Origin: CAZXLT01 sp964641545
GTDB lineage: Bacteria > Patescibacteriota > Saccharimonadia > Saccharimonadales > AWTP1-31
Length of the DNA stretch: 43,596 nt
Reading direction: 5' to 3'
Assembly: GCA_964641545.1 (NCBI GenBank)
Contig: CAZXLT010000008.1
Location: 1-43,596, forward strand
Shown here: positions 7,346 through 16,066 of the stretch, in pieces
Position numbering within the stretch: position 1 is the first letter of the stretch
Layout: every line of letters begins with the position of its first letter
The notes under the pieces: model-generated
Seen by the model: only the letters and a program-made list of their open reading frames with translations
Told to the model about the DNA's origin: nothing
Databases searched by the model: none
Position numbers and translations under genes: made by a program

Positions 7346-7435
7346 GTAAGCAGGGGTAGTGTTGTTGCAGGCAAGCTGACTGACTCGTGGCGCTGAAATT
7401 ACTGTCTTTGCGTAGGGTAGGTTGTTGGTACTAAT

Positions 7436-10400
7436 ATGCTAAGTGTAATAAAACAGACTTTAAAGAGGGTAACAGCGGCTGGCGTGGCTTTAATGATAGC
7501 TGTGTCTTTGATTGTTGGTACACTGCCGGCTCGACCCGTGGAAGCAGCTGGTCCAAATGGTATGGCGGGGCAAGGGATGCTTGGAGTGCCATATCTGGTG
7601 GAAACATGTGATGATTTCCAAGCAATTAATGAGGATTTGACTGCATATTACCGATTGCAAAACGACATTAACTGCTCTGATACCGTCAACTGGCATGGGG
7701 GCGAAGGATTTCGTCCAATAGGCTGGGACGATAACAACGTGCTGCGTGAATTCACAGGGCATCTTGACGGTAGAAGCCACACTGTCAGTGGAATGTATAT
7801 GGACTACTCCTCGGTTGTGCGCAGCCGTGTTGGTATCTTTGAACAACTTGGATCAGGTGCCAAAATACTAAATACTTACTTTGATACTACGACTATTGTG
7901 GGTCCAGAACCTAACAGTGGTGGCAACAGTTTCGTAGGTGGTTTAGCCGGCGGTGCTTCCGGCGCAAGCACGATCGATACTGTGCGCATGAATACTCTTG
8001 ACATAGATATTCCCTGCAGCACAACCGATAATCATCGGGTACTTGTGGGTGGCATGGTGGGGTCGTTCAACGGGGTGGTTACGCGTTCATACGTTGCATC
8101 TGGGGGGAGCATCTCAGCAATAAACTGTCCGTCACAAATGGTTTCGATTGGAGGTATCGCTGGAAAATCTAATGGCGGTACGATACGAGACAGTTGGTCA
8201 GGGGTCGGTATAGTGGCCGACTCGCAAAGTATCAATGCGGACGAACCACGACAAATCGGGGGTATCGTTGGTTCGGCGTATGACTCGGCGGTTACCAATT
8301 CATACACCAATGGCAGTATTACCATGAACTATACAGCTGGCGATTGGCAAAACTGGGATATCGGTGGGCTCATCGGCTACAGTAACCATACCCAGATTAC
8401 GTCCTCATTTACCATGGGAAGCGTAAGCGCTACGTGTAGTGGTGTGGAATGCGGTGCTAGTACGCAAAACGTTGGCACTATGATTGGGTCAAACGCGACC
8501 GGAGAGGGTGTGGCTGGAAGTTACTATGACGAGACGAGGTTTGGTATGAGCGCGTCCTGTGATGGAGGTGGGGGTGCTTCGTGTACAGCAGTAAACACGT
8601 CTGGTTTGCCCGATCCAAACTATTTCTTTAATCAGCCGACAAATCCACCCATGGATATGTGGGACTTTACTGTCGGCTGGGATACGGGTTGCACAGGGTG
8701 TACTCCTGGAGTGCCTGGTCCTTCAGCACTTTATCCTGATGCGCCGTACCAACTTTCCACCCAGGTGATAAGCACTACATCTATTAATGTTGTAGCTCAA
8801 TATGGAGACTATACTCCTCCTGGAAATTCATATAGAGCACACGATCTGCTATACAAGAAATCGTCCGATACAGAGTGGCAATCGACTGGTCAGTCCTTCG
8901 ACGGGTTTGGCGATATCCCAAGTTCAATAGATGGTCTCGAGCCAGGAACACAGTACGATTTTATGTTTGTTGTTCAGATAGACAAAGGCTACTACGCGGT
9001 TAGTGATACGGTATCTGGTCGTACTGCGCGAGAAGGCTTTACCCTGATAACAAATTGCCAACAACTCCAGGATATAGATCTGGCACTCAGGGATAATTAT
9101 GAACTTGGCAATGACATTGATTGCTCGGACACAATAAACTGGAATAGTGGGGCTGGATTTGACCCAATCGGCTACATTTCGCCAGACTTTCAGACTATCG
9201 AATCGTTTTCGGGTGTCTTTGCTGGAAACAACTATGCAATCTCGGATGTATACATAGACAGCACTGGTGTTTCGATTGCCAGTGCACTCTTTGCTATTAC
9301 ATATAGAGCTCGCATACAAGACGTGCGCATTATTGGCATGACACAGCTATGCTATTCCATTTGCGGTGGTGGTAGCCTGGTAGCTAATGCGGGTGAATCA
9401 TCTATAACCAATATCCAAATTAGCGGTGGTGTAGCAGAAGGTTCCTTTATGTCGTATGGCGGCATTGCGGGCGCGATCATTATCAATAACCCAGGGACCT
9501 ACACCTTAACGAAAAGCTCGTATGACGGAATAATGACATTGGTTGATACTGTGGATTTACCCGGGATTACTGAGAGTTACGGTGGATTAGTGGGACAAAT
9601 CAACAACAGTAGCTCGGATGTCAACCTGAACATAAAGGATAATTATTCTGTAAATAGTCTTGATGATGTATCGGGAACCGTGGCACGCGGTGGGGCGATT
9701 GGATTTATATTTAATGGGGGCTCAACGAACGCCTATGTCACTATGGAAAATGTGTATGCCGATGGCGTCATGCAGCTTTCAGACACGTATACACCTATGA
9801 ATGTTGCCGCCGGTATTGTGGCTGTATCCGTTGGGCAGGGTATGACTATCCGAAATAGCTTTTCCTATCTTGACCTCGCCGATTCAGGCAGTGTTTTTAC
9901 CGGCAAAGGTGGGATAGTTGGTGCTAGTGTTGATTCTTTTGGCTCACCCCTTGCGGCGGATCTTACCAGTAGTTACTTTGATGCCGATCAAGCGAGTATC
10001 ACGAATTGTGATTCATACAGTTTAAGCTCATGTAATGTGGTGCTTGGTGAGCCGAACTACTTCTTCAATAACACCACTAACCCACCACTGAACAGCTGGG
10101 ACTTCACCAATATCTGGCAAACTACCAGTACGCTACCTGTGTTTGGCCAAAGTGTTACGCAGACGGTTTCGGAAATTCCTGCTCAGTATCTTACAACAGG
10201 AGGGGGCTCTGGCTCCGGTGGTGGTCCTGCCGCAACGAATGGTGAGCCTATTAAGCAAGACGCGACTACGGTTACTAAAGTTGTAGAGCGTGCATTTGGT
10301 AACCCTACTTCTTCGTCTACGGATAATCGCAACGCGTTCGAAAAGATTGCCGACAAAGTTCGTGAGTTACTTCGTTCCCTGCCCGAACCGGTTGTCCGAG

Positions 10401-11740
10401 CTTTTCCGTTTGTGTTGTTCATCGGGACCATTGCTGGCACCGGTATCATGGCGCTAGAGACTCGTCGGCAAGCTCGCAGGCTGCAGATTCTGCGAAGTCT
10501 TATTACAAAGCAGCGCTCGCTGGCTCAGCAACGCGATACCTTTTGGCATTTGGCTGCAAACTATCTAAGGGCTCCGGTAACTTTACTTATGGGGGGTGTA
10601 GAGCTTCTGATGTTGAATACTCCAAAAACCACTGCCGCAAAAAGTCTTGGCGCTGCTGTGGCTAAGGACGCTAATATCTCATCCACCAATGCAGCAGCGG
10701 TAGAAAAGATTGCTAAGCTTGTAAAAAATATGCAGATGAAAGTTGCGGCCATTATGGATGAGATTGAATCGAGTCAAACTCTTCGTGGTATTGAGTGGCC
10801 GGCTGACGCGCCAGTGCGCGTTATGCGCTCGCTTGGTTTTTGGATTACTGCGGTGTTTCTGGCCGGGTTCCTGGGGTTGGCAAACTATGTTGCTGTGGGC
10901 TTTCGTCATCTCAGTGTTGGGACTACCACCTATCTGACTCAAGTGGTGCTTTTTGGGCTAGTAGCCTATGCTCTCTACTGGGCTTTCGGCGGGCTCCGTG
11001 GCATGAAGCGCAAGGTTAAGACAGCAGAAGCGTTGATGGCAGAACAAGCCAAAGCCTTGACGGCTGCTCGCAGTAAGCTCATGGGTAAAACAGTCCAAAC
11101 ACTCGAGAATGATGTAGTGAAACTGCAGGATGCCCTTGACGACCTAACCGTTAATAACTTTGCCGCTATCAACACGCTCAGGGAGGGTTCGAATCGGCTT
11201 CGATCGATCATAAATTCTTTCCAGCTGCTCAATGCAGCTGAAACTAATCAACTGAGCTCACTATCGCCAATCGGCGCGGTATCAAAAGTCGACTCAATAC
11301 TGAAGGATTTGACTGACAGCGAGCAAGCCATGCTAGATGCAAAGCGAGCAACCCTGGATAAACCCGTTGCTACCAACCTAACTATTCCTGGCGATGACAA
11401 GCTCAGTCACCAGGTTATTGGCACCGTGCTTGATAATGCTATTGCCTTCAGCCCAGAGGGCGGCACGATAGAGTTGGAACTTCTATCCAAGCCTGGTTTC
11501 GAAGGGATTGCAATTCATGATCACGGCAAAGGTGTTGATAAAGACCAATTAACACATATGTTTGAGCCTTTTACCAAAGCTGACGGGGATGATGCTCTCC
11601 GCATGAATCACGAAGGTCTTGGTATAGATCTGTATCTCAACAAGCTCATTATGGACTTCTTAGGGGGTGATATATCGGTAAAAAGTGCTTTGGGTAAGGG
11701 TACAACCGTAAGTATGTGGTGGCCAAGAGCTAAGGTATAG
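7436..11740 (+). CDS. Giant surface sensor: duplicated beta-helix, FN3, divergent histidine kinase
   Basis: This 1434-residue membrane sensor starts with a signal/anchor segment ending near PVEA (about residue 37). Two homologous exterior modules follow, about 57-420 and 540-895, each with GLUG-like glycine repeats (GGIAGKSNGG, IGGIVGSAYDS, IGGLIGYS), opening with NDIxCSDTxNW and closing with NYFFN..TNPP. A fibronectin III-like domain lies between them at about 437-530. After a Gly/Ser linker come a membrane helix (988-1008), an H-box-like helix (1037-1050), a two-helix membrane hairpin (about 1135-1187), a coiled coil, a second dimerisation-like helix (1240-1267) and a HATPase_c domain with N box (VLDNA), DHGKG, FEPF and HEGLGI. 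The H box has asparagine (N1042) where the phosphoacceptor histidine is expected. It probably senses a surface ligand and signals to the adjacent receiver. Confidence 0.8.
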   Translation: MLSVIKQTLKRVTAAGVALMIAVSLIVGTLPARPVEAAGPNGMAGQGMLGVPYLVETCDDFQAINEDLTAYYRLQNDINCSDTVNWHGGEGFRPIGWDDNNVLREFTGHLDGRSHTVSGMYMDYSSVVRSRVGIFEQLGSGAKILNTYFDTTTIVGPEPNSGGNSFVGGLAGGASGASTIDTVRMNTLDIDIPCSTTDNHRVLVGGMVGSFNGVVTRSYVASGGSISAINCPSQMVSIGGIAGKSNGGTIRDSWSGVGIVADSQSINADEPRQIGGIVGSAYDSAVTNSYTNGSITMNYTAGDWQNWDIGGLIGYSNHTQITSSFTMGSVSATCSGVECGASTQNVGTMIGSNATGEGVAGSYYDETRFGMSASCDGGGGASCTAVNTSGLPDPNYFFNQPTNPPMDMWDFTVGWDTGCTGCTPGVPGPSALYPDAPYQLSTQVISTTSINVVAQYGDYTPPGNSYRAHDLLYKKSSDTEWQSTGQSFDGFGDIPSSIDGLEPGTQYDFMFVVQIDKGYYAVSDTVSGRTAREGFTLITNCQQLQDIDLALRDNYELGNDIDCSDTINWNSGAGFDPIGYISPDFQTIESFSGVFAGNNYAISDVYIDSTGVSIASALFAITYRARIQDVRIIGMTQLCYSICGGGSLVANAGESSITNIQISGGVAEGSFMSYGGIAGAIIINNPGTYTLTKSSYDGIMTLVDTVDLPGITESYGGLVGQINNSSSDVNLNIKDNYSVNSLDDVSGTVARGGAIGFIFNGGSTNAYVTMENVYADGVMQLSDTYTPMNVAAGIVAVSVGQGMTIRNSFSYLDLADSGSVFTGKGGIVGASVDSFGSPLAADLTSSYFDADQASITNCDSYSLSSCNVVLGEPNYFFNNTTNPPLNSWDFTNIWQTTSTLPVFGQSVTQTVSEIPAQYLTTGGGSGSGGGPAATNGEPIKQDATTVTKVVERAFGNPTSSSTDNRNAFEKIADKVRELLRSLPEPVVRAFPFVLFIGTIAGTGIMALETRRQARRLQILRSLITKQRSLAQQRDTFWHLAANYLRAPVTLLMGGVELLMLNTPKTTAAKSLGAAVAKDANISSTNAAAVEKIAKLVKNMQMKVAAIMDEIESSQTLRGIEWPADAPVRVMRSLGFWITAVFLAGFLGLANYVAVGFRHLSVGTTTYLTQVVLFGLVAYALYWAFGGLRGMKRKVKTAEALMAEQAKALTAARSKLMGKTVQTLENDVVKLQDALDDLTVNNFAAINTLREGSNRLRSIINSFQLLNAAETNQLSSLSPIGAVSKVDSILKDLTDSEQAMLDAKRATLDKPVATNLTIPGDDKLSHQVIGTVLDNAIAFSPEGGTIELELLSKPGFEGIAIHDHGKGVDKDQLTHMFEPFTKADGDDALRMNHEGLGIDLYLNKLIMDFLGGDISVKSALGKGTTVSMWWPRAKV

Positions 11741-11783
11741 TATAACTGTTGAGCTCTGCCACGATACTCTATCACTTATTTTT

Positions 11784-11820
11784 CAGATCAAAGTCCCCGT
11801 CTAATTCTCTAGGGTCACCA
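11784..11820 (+). repeat. tRNA-3'-end-like repeat, copy 3
   Basis: It begins CAGATCAAAGT and ends CTAGGGTCACCA. It is a diverged direct repeat of 6610-6649, so the two copies bracket the response regulator and sensor genes. No tRNA 5' half lies upstream. Confidence 0.5.
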
Positions 11821-11845
11821 ACCTAAGATGTTCACTGCAAAGTGT

Positions 11846-12367
11846 TCAGGCTGTTGCGCGAGTCGTATAGATTCCTTTTAAGTGTTCTTTTCTGTATTTT
11901 CCGAGCTTAAGTGATTTTTGTGTGATTGGTGCTATCCAATAGATCATAATGCATGTCCAAAAACCTGAGAAACCAAATATAAGAGAAGGTCCGTAGTTCA
12001 AAAGATTATAAACCATGCCAGCGATACCCACTCCAATAAAAACAAGCTGAGGTGTTACAAGCAAGATTTCTCTTTGACCCATGTCAACTTTTGGCGTAAC
12101 TTTATAGCGCGGAATCTTCTTTCTGAAAAGTAAGGCTATGAATGCGGCCTTTGCGTACACCGGGAAAAGCCCAGTCCATACACGTGATGTTAGCTGCCCT
12201 CGACTGAGATATCCAAAGAACCACAAGGTAGTTAATAGTGCGGGTAAGCGAAACGCTATATACCAAAGTTCGCCATCCTGAATTAACTGATTTGAGAAAA
12301 GCGTATAGAAATTAATGAGATAAATCGAAGGTAAAAATAACCCACTAACAAGATAGCAATATGCCAT
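11846..12367 (-). CDS. C-terminal fragment of a GT2 glycosyltransferase
   Basis: The 173-residue frame is mainly membrane helices with the segment GYLSRGQLTSRVWTG and then RKKIPRYKVTPK, which resembles the membrane C-terminal part of cellulose-synthase-like GT2 enzymes (the typical F/Y-x-VTPK stretch). The catalytic domain with its DxD and QxxRW motifs is absent. The frame stays open upstream of the ATG, through residues such as RARASQDFE, and then meets a stop near 12412. This suggests the gene was cut by a rearrangement that also left a receiver-domain fragment on the other strand. No promoter is evident. It is best read as a remnant, although a membrane protein could still be made. Confidence 0.55.
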   Translation of the reverse strand: MAYCYLVSGLFLPSIYLINFYTLFSNQLIQDGELWYIAFRLPALLTTLWFFGYLSRGQLTSRVWTGLFPVYAKAAFIALLFRKKIPRYKVTPKVDMGQREILLVTPQLVFIGVGIAGMVYNLLNYGPSLIFGFSGFWTCIMIYWIAPITQKSLKLGKYRKEHLKGIYTTRATA

Positions 12368-12492
12368 TTCAAAATCTTGACTCGCCCTCGCGCGAACTAG
12401 ACTTTAAGATGAGTGGCGCTATCGACTACATTGTTAAGTCAAACACAAGCCTTGCAGACATCGTAAAGAAGACCCAAGCATTCATTGGTTAG
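12361..12492 (+). pseudogene. Remnant: C-terminal end of a response-regulator receiver domain
   Basis: A 43-codon frame ends with SGAIDYIVKSNTSLADIVKK and a short helix. This is the last strand and helix of a CheY-like receiver, including the conserved lysine in YIVK. It aligns with the end of the intact regulator at 6874-7314 (HIVKANSSPGIIVETV). The part homologous to a receiver begins near 12397, and the phosphoacceptor half is missing. Its first bases overlap the start of the GT2 fragment on the other strand, so the junction between two broken genes lies at about 12368-12400. Confidence 0.6.
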
Positions 12493-12531
12493 AGTTATTA
12501 TTTTGAGCAAGGGTTCTTCAATACATCGACG

Positions 12532-13107
12532 TTATTGGCGATAGATTATTTCTGATACTCTCTCTGCTCCCGTGTTCACTTCAAACGCATGAAGTTGTGA
12601 GGGGTCAAAAATGATTAAATCGGTATTACGAATCTCTACGCTCATCACGCGGGTTGGCGGAACCGCAAATGCATTCACATCATATTTGCCACGGTGCACT
12701 TCTTGGGCAGTAGGATGTGATTTATAGTTAGCAAGTTGAGCATCCACCAAAAAAACACCAACGAGTGGCCCACCTTCAGTGTAGTGTGCTGTTACCGGGA
12801 AGCCGGTCAGGCTGTCGTCTGTATGAAGGCGGCTGGAACGAGTAATCTGACCTTTTCCTCGTTTTGCGGGTTTACCGTTGTAAAACATGTGTTGCTCACA
12901 AGCCTCAAATGTCTCGTAGCCAGCGTTGCGTATAATATACGCTCCAAAACTTACCGCATGCATCCGCTCTCTGATTTTTAAATATTCAAACAAAAACTGC
13001 AGTGAATAACGAGAGACCTCAGGCACTTTTTCTGGGATTAAATTGTTGATTTCACACTGGCTCGGACTTGCTTGATCTGTAGAGGACATTTTTTTATTAA
13101 ACCACAT
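12532..13107 (-). CDS. Putative 2-oxoglutarate/Fe(II) dioxygenase-fold protein
   Basis: The 191-residue product has an H-x-D pair at residues 95-97 (RLHTDDS), a distal histidine at 173 (SQLHAFEV) and an arginine at 183. That is the spacing of a facial triad plus 2-oxoglutarate-binding arginine in double-stranded beta-helix dioxygenases. Surrounding strands (VTAHYTEGGPLVGVFLVD, VMSVEIRNTDLIIFDPS) fit that fold. I cannot name the substrate, and a non-catalytic cupin-like protein is an alternative. A TACAGT box on the minus strand (13118-13113) ends five bases before the ATG at 13107, so translation may start at the very 5' end of the message. Confidence 0.4.
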   Translation of the reverse strand: MWFNKKMSSTDQASPSQCEINNLIPEKVPEVSRYSLQFLFEYLKIRERMHAVSFGAYIIRNAGYETFEACEQHMFYNGKPAKRGKGQITRSSRLHTDDSLTGFPVTAHYTEGGPLVGVFLVDAQLANYKSHPTAQEVHRGKYDVNAFAVPPTRVMSVEIRNTDLIIFDPSQLHAFEVNTGAERVSEIIYRQ

Positions 13108-13204
13108 AGAGTACTGTATGCGATTTACTCAAACTCGCAGAAGCACTATGTATGCGGCAAAATTTCTTCTTCCGTTGTTACGTCTAAGGACATGCCGGTG
13201 GCTT

Positions 13205-14527
13205 CTACGGGTGGGCGGGCACGTCCACGAGTCGATTCGGGTGGTTCTCGTACCACGGCACGAGACTGCCATTCACAGGAACGCTCGGGCGCTTTCCTGC
13301 CTGACCATCACACATATTCGCATTGTTAGCATTCTGGTATCCTTTGAGACAGTTGTCGATCCATCGTTTCATAATTACGTCGTCCCACGCACCAAACCAG
13401 TCGGCATGCAGAGATTTGCCGTTAGGGTAGGTCATAGCTCCGTGTCGATCAGATGAAAGGTACCAGTTTCCCATCTGGGCAGCATCACCAGTCCGTATGC
13501 TCCATTTTGTAATGATAGTAAATTCGGGTATATGAAATGGGTGAGAGGCCGGGCAAATGTTCTCGTAGTTGTCTGGAAAAACAACATGTGTTCTATGGTT
13601 ATTGCTGTCAATTATCTTATCTTTGTTCCAACAGAACGGAAATGGCACCGCAGCGTATAGGCTGTCCCCATCCTGGCACTGGGGTATCCTGTCGGACTGA
13701 TTCCTTTGTGCGCCGGCGCTATCGTAACACTTCCATATCGGACTTTGATAGTAATTACCTGGCACATCGGGGTTGTATGGACCGTATACCTGCGCTTCGG
13801 TTGCCCCGGAGTTCATAGGGTTACCGGCGATATATCGGAGTCCTCTTGGGATATAGCTTAACTTCGGAATCTCGGATTGTCTAACCTTATAATAAACCTG
13901 AGTGTAGTCGGGCAGAATGACCTTATTTGACCCATTGATCAGAGCTGGTATCCAGTAGGCGCTTCGGTTTATAGCGCCTCCTTCGCATGTGCCCGTACCA
14001 TTCTTTCTTAAAGATTCATAGGTGGAATTGCCGTTAGCGGTTTCGTTGCCATAAAACAGATGCAAATGAGATGCCCCGGGCTGCCCTGGGTTTACGATTG
14101 GGTCGTCATATATTAGATGGCTGGGCTTGCATTGGAAGCGGAATGCCCCTTCGCCGTTCGGTGGGTCGGCTGGACTCCAGGGTTGGAGCCACTGATTCAC
14201 GAGCCCGGCTGCCGATGGATACTCTGCAAGTTCTCCCATGACACCTCGGACATCTTCACCACCGGCTCCTGTGCTCGCGCAAACATTCGTAGCAAACTTA
14301 ACATGACTATTATTTGAGGCACCTGTAATGCCCGATTTTTGAAGGTTGGGACTACACTTCGTGCCGTTTTCTGGTTCGATACTCACCGAAGATGTCGTTG
14401 CTTTACTCAGTATTACGGATGCAACACCAAGTAGTACGGTAATAGCAATAAGTATTAGACTTTGAGAGTTTTTTTTAATCTTACGTGCCCAATTGTTACG
14501 AACACTCTTGATCATTTGTTCAAGCAT
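13205..14527 (-). CDS. Membrane-anchored DUF1996 protein (first copy)
   Basis: The 440-residue protein has a short basic N-terminus, one membrane helix (LILIAITVLLGVASVIL) and then a module with SIEPENG, followed by a DUF1996 domain marked by DDPIVNPGQPGASHLHLFYGN, NRSAYWIPAL and a late HADWFGAWDD segment. DUF1996 is found in secreted fungal and actinobacterial proteins near carbohydrate-active domains, and its activity is unknown. Orientation places the domain outside the cell. A paralogue lies at 24294-25622. The ATG at 14527 is chosen over the one at 14533 because the -10 box TATAAT ends 8 bases before it, and the upstream ATG is only 2 bases from that box. Confidence 0.75.
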   Translation of the reverse strand: MLEQMIKSVRNNWARKIKKNSQSLILIAITVLLGVASVILSKATTSSVSIEPENGTKCSPNLQKSGITGASNNSHVKFATNVCASTGAGGEDVRGVMGELAEYPSAAGLVNQWLQPWSPADPPNGEGAFRFQCKPSHLIYDDPIVNPGQPGASHLHLFYGNETANGNSTYESLRKNGTGTCEGGAINRSAYWIPALINGSNKVILPDYTQVYYKVRQSEIPKLSYIPRGLRYIAGNPMNSGATEAQVYGPYNPDVPGNYYQSPIWKCYDSAGAQRNQSDRIPQCQDGDSLYAAVPFPFCWNKDKIIDSNNHRTHVVFPDNYENICPASHPFHIPEFTIITKWSIRTGDAAQMGNWYLSSDRHGAMTYPNGKSLHADWFGAWDDVIMKRWIDNCLKGYQNANNANMCDGQAGKRPSVPVNGSLVPWYENHPNRLVDVPAHP

Positions 14528-14535
14528 TACCATCT

Positions 14536-14564
14536 ATTATAGTTTTATAGTAAACAGATGTAAA
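14536..14564 (-). promoter_or_regulatory. Promoter of the first DUF1996 gene
   Basis: On the minus strand TTTACA (14564-14559) and a perfect TATAAT (14541-14536) have a 17-base spacer. The ATG at 14527 follows 8 bases after the -10 box, so the message is likely leaderless. Confidence 0.65.
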
Positions 14565-14584
14565 TTAGTATAAAGATACGCGGC

Positions 14585-14613
14585 TGGAAAAAATAAGCAT
14601 TAGCACGTAAACT
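14585..14613 (+). promoter_or_regulatory. Promoter of pyk
   Basis: TGGAAA (14585-14590) and TAAACT (14608-14613) are spaced by 17 bases. The pyk ATG is 7 bases after the -10 box and no Shine-Dalgarno site is present. Confidence 0.5.
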
Positions 14614-14620
14614 TAGTGTA

Positions 14621-16051
14621 ATGGATGTCACCAGTGTTGTTCCCAATGTTCCGATCTCTAAGTTTAAACGGACCAAGATTATTGTTACCCTTGGACCTGC
14701 TACGAACAGCTACGAAGCTATTTTGGCATTGATCAAGTCGGGCGCGAATGGTTTTCGACTTAATTTTAGCCACGCTACCCACGAAGACGCAGAACAACAG
14801 ATAAAGTGGATCCGTAAGGCAAGCAAAGAATATGGCAAACCGGTCGCGATCATCCAAGATCTTGCTGGACCAAAAATTCGTCTTGGAGAGATAGAGGGGG
14901 TTGTCACGGTGCAGGCTGGACAAACTATTCGCTTTGGGTACAATTCCGACTACACTGCAACAGGTGTGCTTCCCACTCAATATGACCTTGCTAAGAAAGT
15001 TCGGCGTGGTGAGCGATTATTTTTATTTGATGGACGAATCCGCACAACTATTACAAGCGTACAGTCGGGGCTAGTGTACGCCAGAGTTGAAAATGACGGC
15101 GTGCTAGTTAGCCGAAAGGGCATAAATTTACCTGACACTGATTTAGAAGGCGACATCATTACCACAAAAGATCGCAAAGATCTGACGTTTGGCTCAACGC
15201 AGGATATCGACTATGTTGCGCTCAGTTTTGTGCAGCACAGTAGCGACGTTATTAAATTACGTACTGTTTTAAGAAATCTAGGAAGCACTGCCAAAATTAT
15301 TGCCAAAATTGAGACCAAGGCAGCGACAGAAGATATTGAGGACATTGTAAAAGAGTCCGACATGGTTATGGTTGCGCGGGGCGACCTAGCTATTGAAACG
15401 TTGCCAGAAAGCGTGCCCGTTATGCAGCGGAAGATTATTGGGCTTGGCGTGCGCTATGCAACGCCGACTATTGTTGCTACCCAAATGCTAGCCAGCATGA
15501 CCGAAGAGCCAGAGCCGACTCGGGCAGAGGTAAGCGATATTGCTGCGGCGGTGATTCTAGGAGCTGATTGCGTGATGCTGAGTGATGAGACGACAACGGG
15601 GCGATACCCGATAGAAGCAGTTACAACCATGAAGCGGGTAATTTTGTACGTACAGGATCATAATCCGGTGCATGTTTCTTTTGATGCGCCGTCGGGTGCA
15701 ACCAAGCAGCGGGCGATATCAAATGCTGTAATTAAACTCGCACAAACCATTGAAGCAAGTGCTATTGTGGCAGAGACAACATCTGGCGAAACTGCATTAC
15801 AAGTGGTGACGCATCGTTCGCCAATTCCATTAATTGCTGTGACGTCGATTCGTCGTGTTTCGCAACAGCTTGCTCTGGTGTATGGAACTAAGAGCTACTT
15901 ACGCCCTGCCGAAAAGTTGGCAGCTACAAAGCTAACCAACTGGCTGTTACAAAATAAAGTTCTCAAAAAAGGCGAAACGGTTGTTACTGTATCCGGTAAG
16001 TATCCTGGAGTTGTTGGAACAACCGACACAATTAAAGTGCGGGTGCTTTAG
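14621..16051 (+). CDS. pyk: Pyruvate kinase
   Basis: This 476-residue enzyme makes pyruvate and ATP from phosphoenolpyruvate and ADP, the last step of glycolysis. The N-terminal KIIVTLGPAT and GFRLNFSHA, the nucleotide-site QDLAGPKIRLG, the B-domain, the catalytic-lysine segment IIAKIETKAA, MVARGDLAIE and the metal/substrate region PTRAEVSDIAAAV are all visible in order. The C-terminal allosteric-type domain is present (SGETALQVVTHRSPIPLIAVT). Length is normal for bacterial pyruvate kinases. It heads a cluster with pgk and tpiA on the same strand, with 15 bases to pgk, and appears to be read from a leaderless message. Confidence 0.95.
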   Translation: MDVTSVVPNVPISKFKRTKIIVTLGPATNSYEAILALIKSGANGFRLNFSHATHEDAEQQIKWIRKASKEYGKPVAIIQDLAGPKIRLGEIEGVVTVQAGQTIRFGYNSDYTATGVLPTQYDLAKKVRRGERLFLFDGRIRTTITSVQSGLVYARVENDGVLVSRKGINLPDTDLEGDIITTKDRKDLTFGSTQDIDYVALSFVQHSSDVIKLRTVLRNLGSTAKIIAKIETKAATEDIEDIVKESDMVMVARGDLAIETLPESVPVMQRKIIGLGVRYATPTIVATQMLASMTEEPEPTRAEVSDIAAAVILGADCVMLSDETTTGRYPIEAVTTMKRVILYVQDHNPVHVSFDAPSGATKQRAISNAVIKLAQTIEASAIVAETTSGETALQVVTHRSPIPLIAVTSIRRVSQQLALVYGTKSYLRPAEKLAATKLTNWLLQNKVLKKGETVVTVSGKYPGVVGTTDTIKVRVL

Positions 16052-16066
16052 GAAAGAAACGGTGGG

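Noticed and set aside
7436..11740. Pure adhesin or autotransporter
   Set aside because: The C-terminal third has membrane helices and a complete HATPase domain, so it is a sensor kinase with an adhesin-like exterior.
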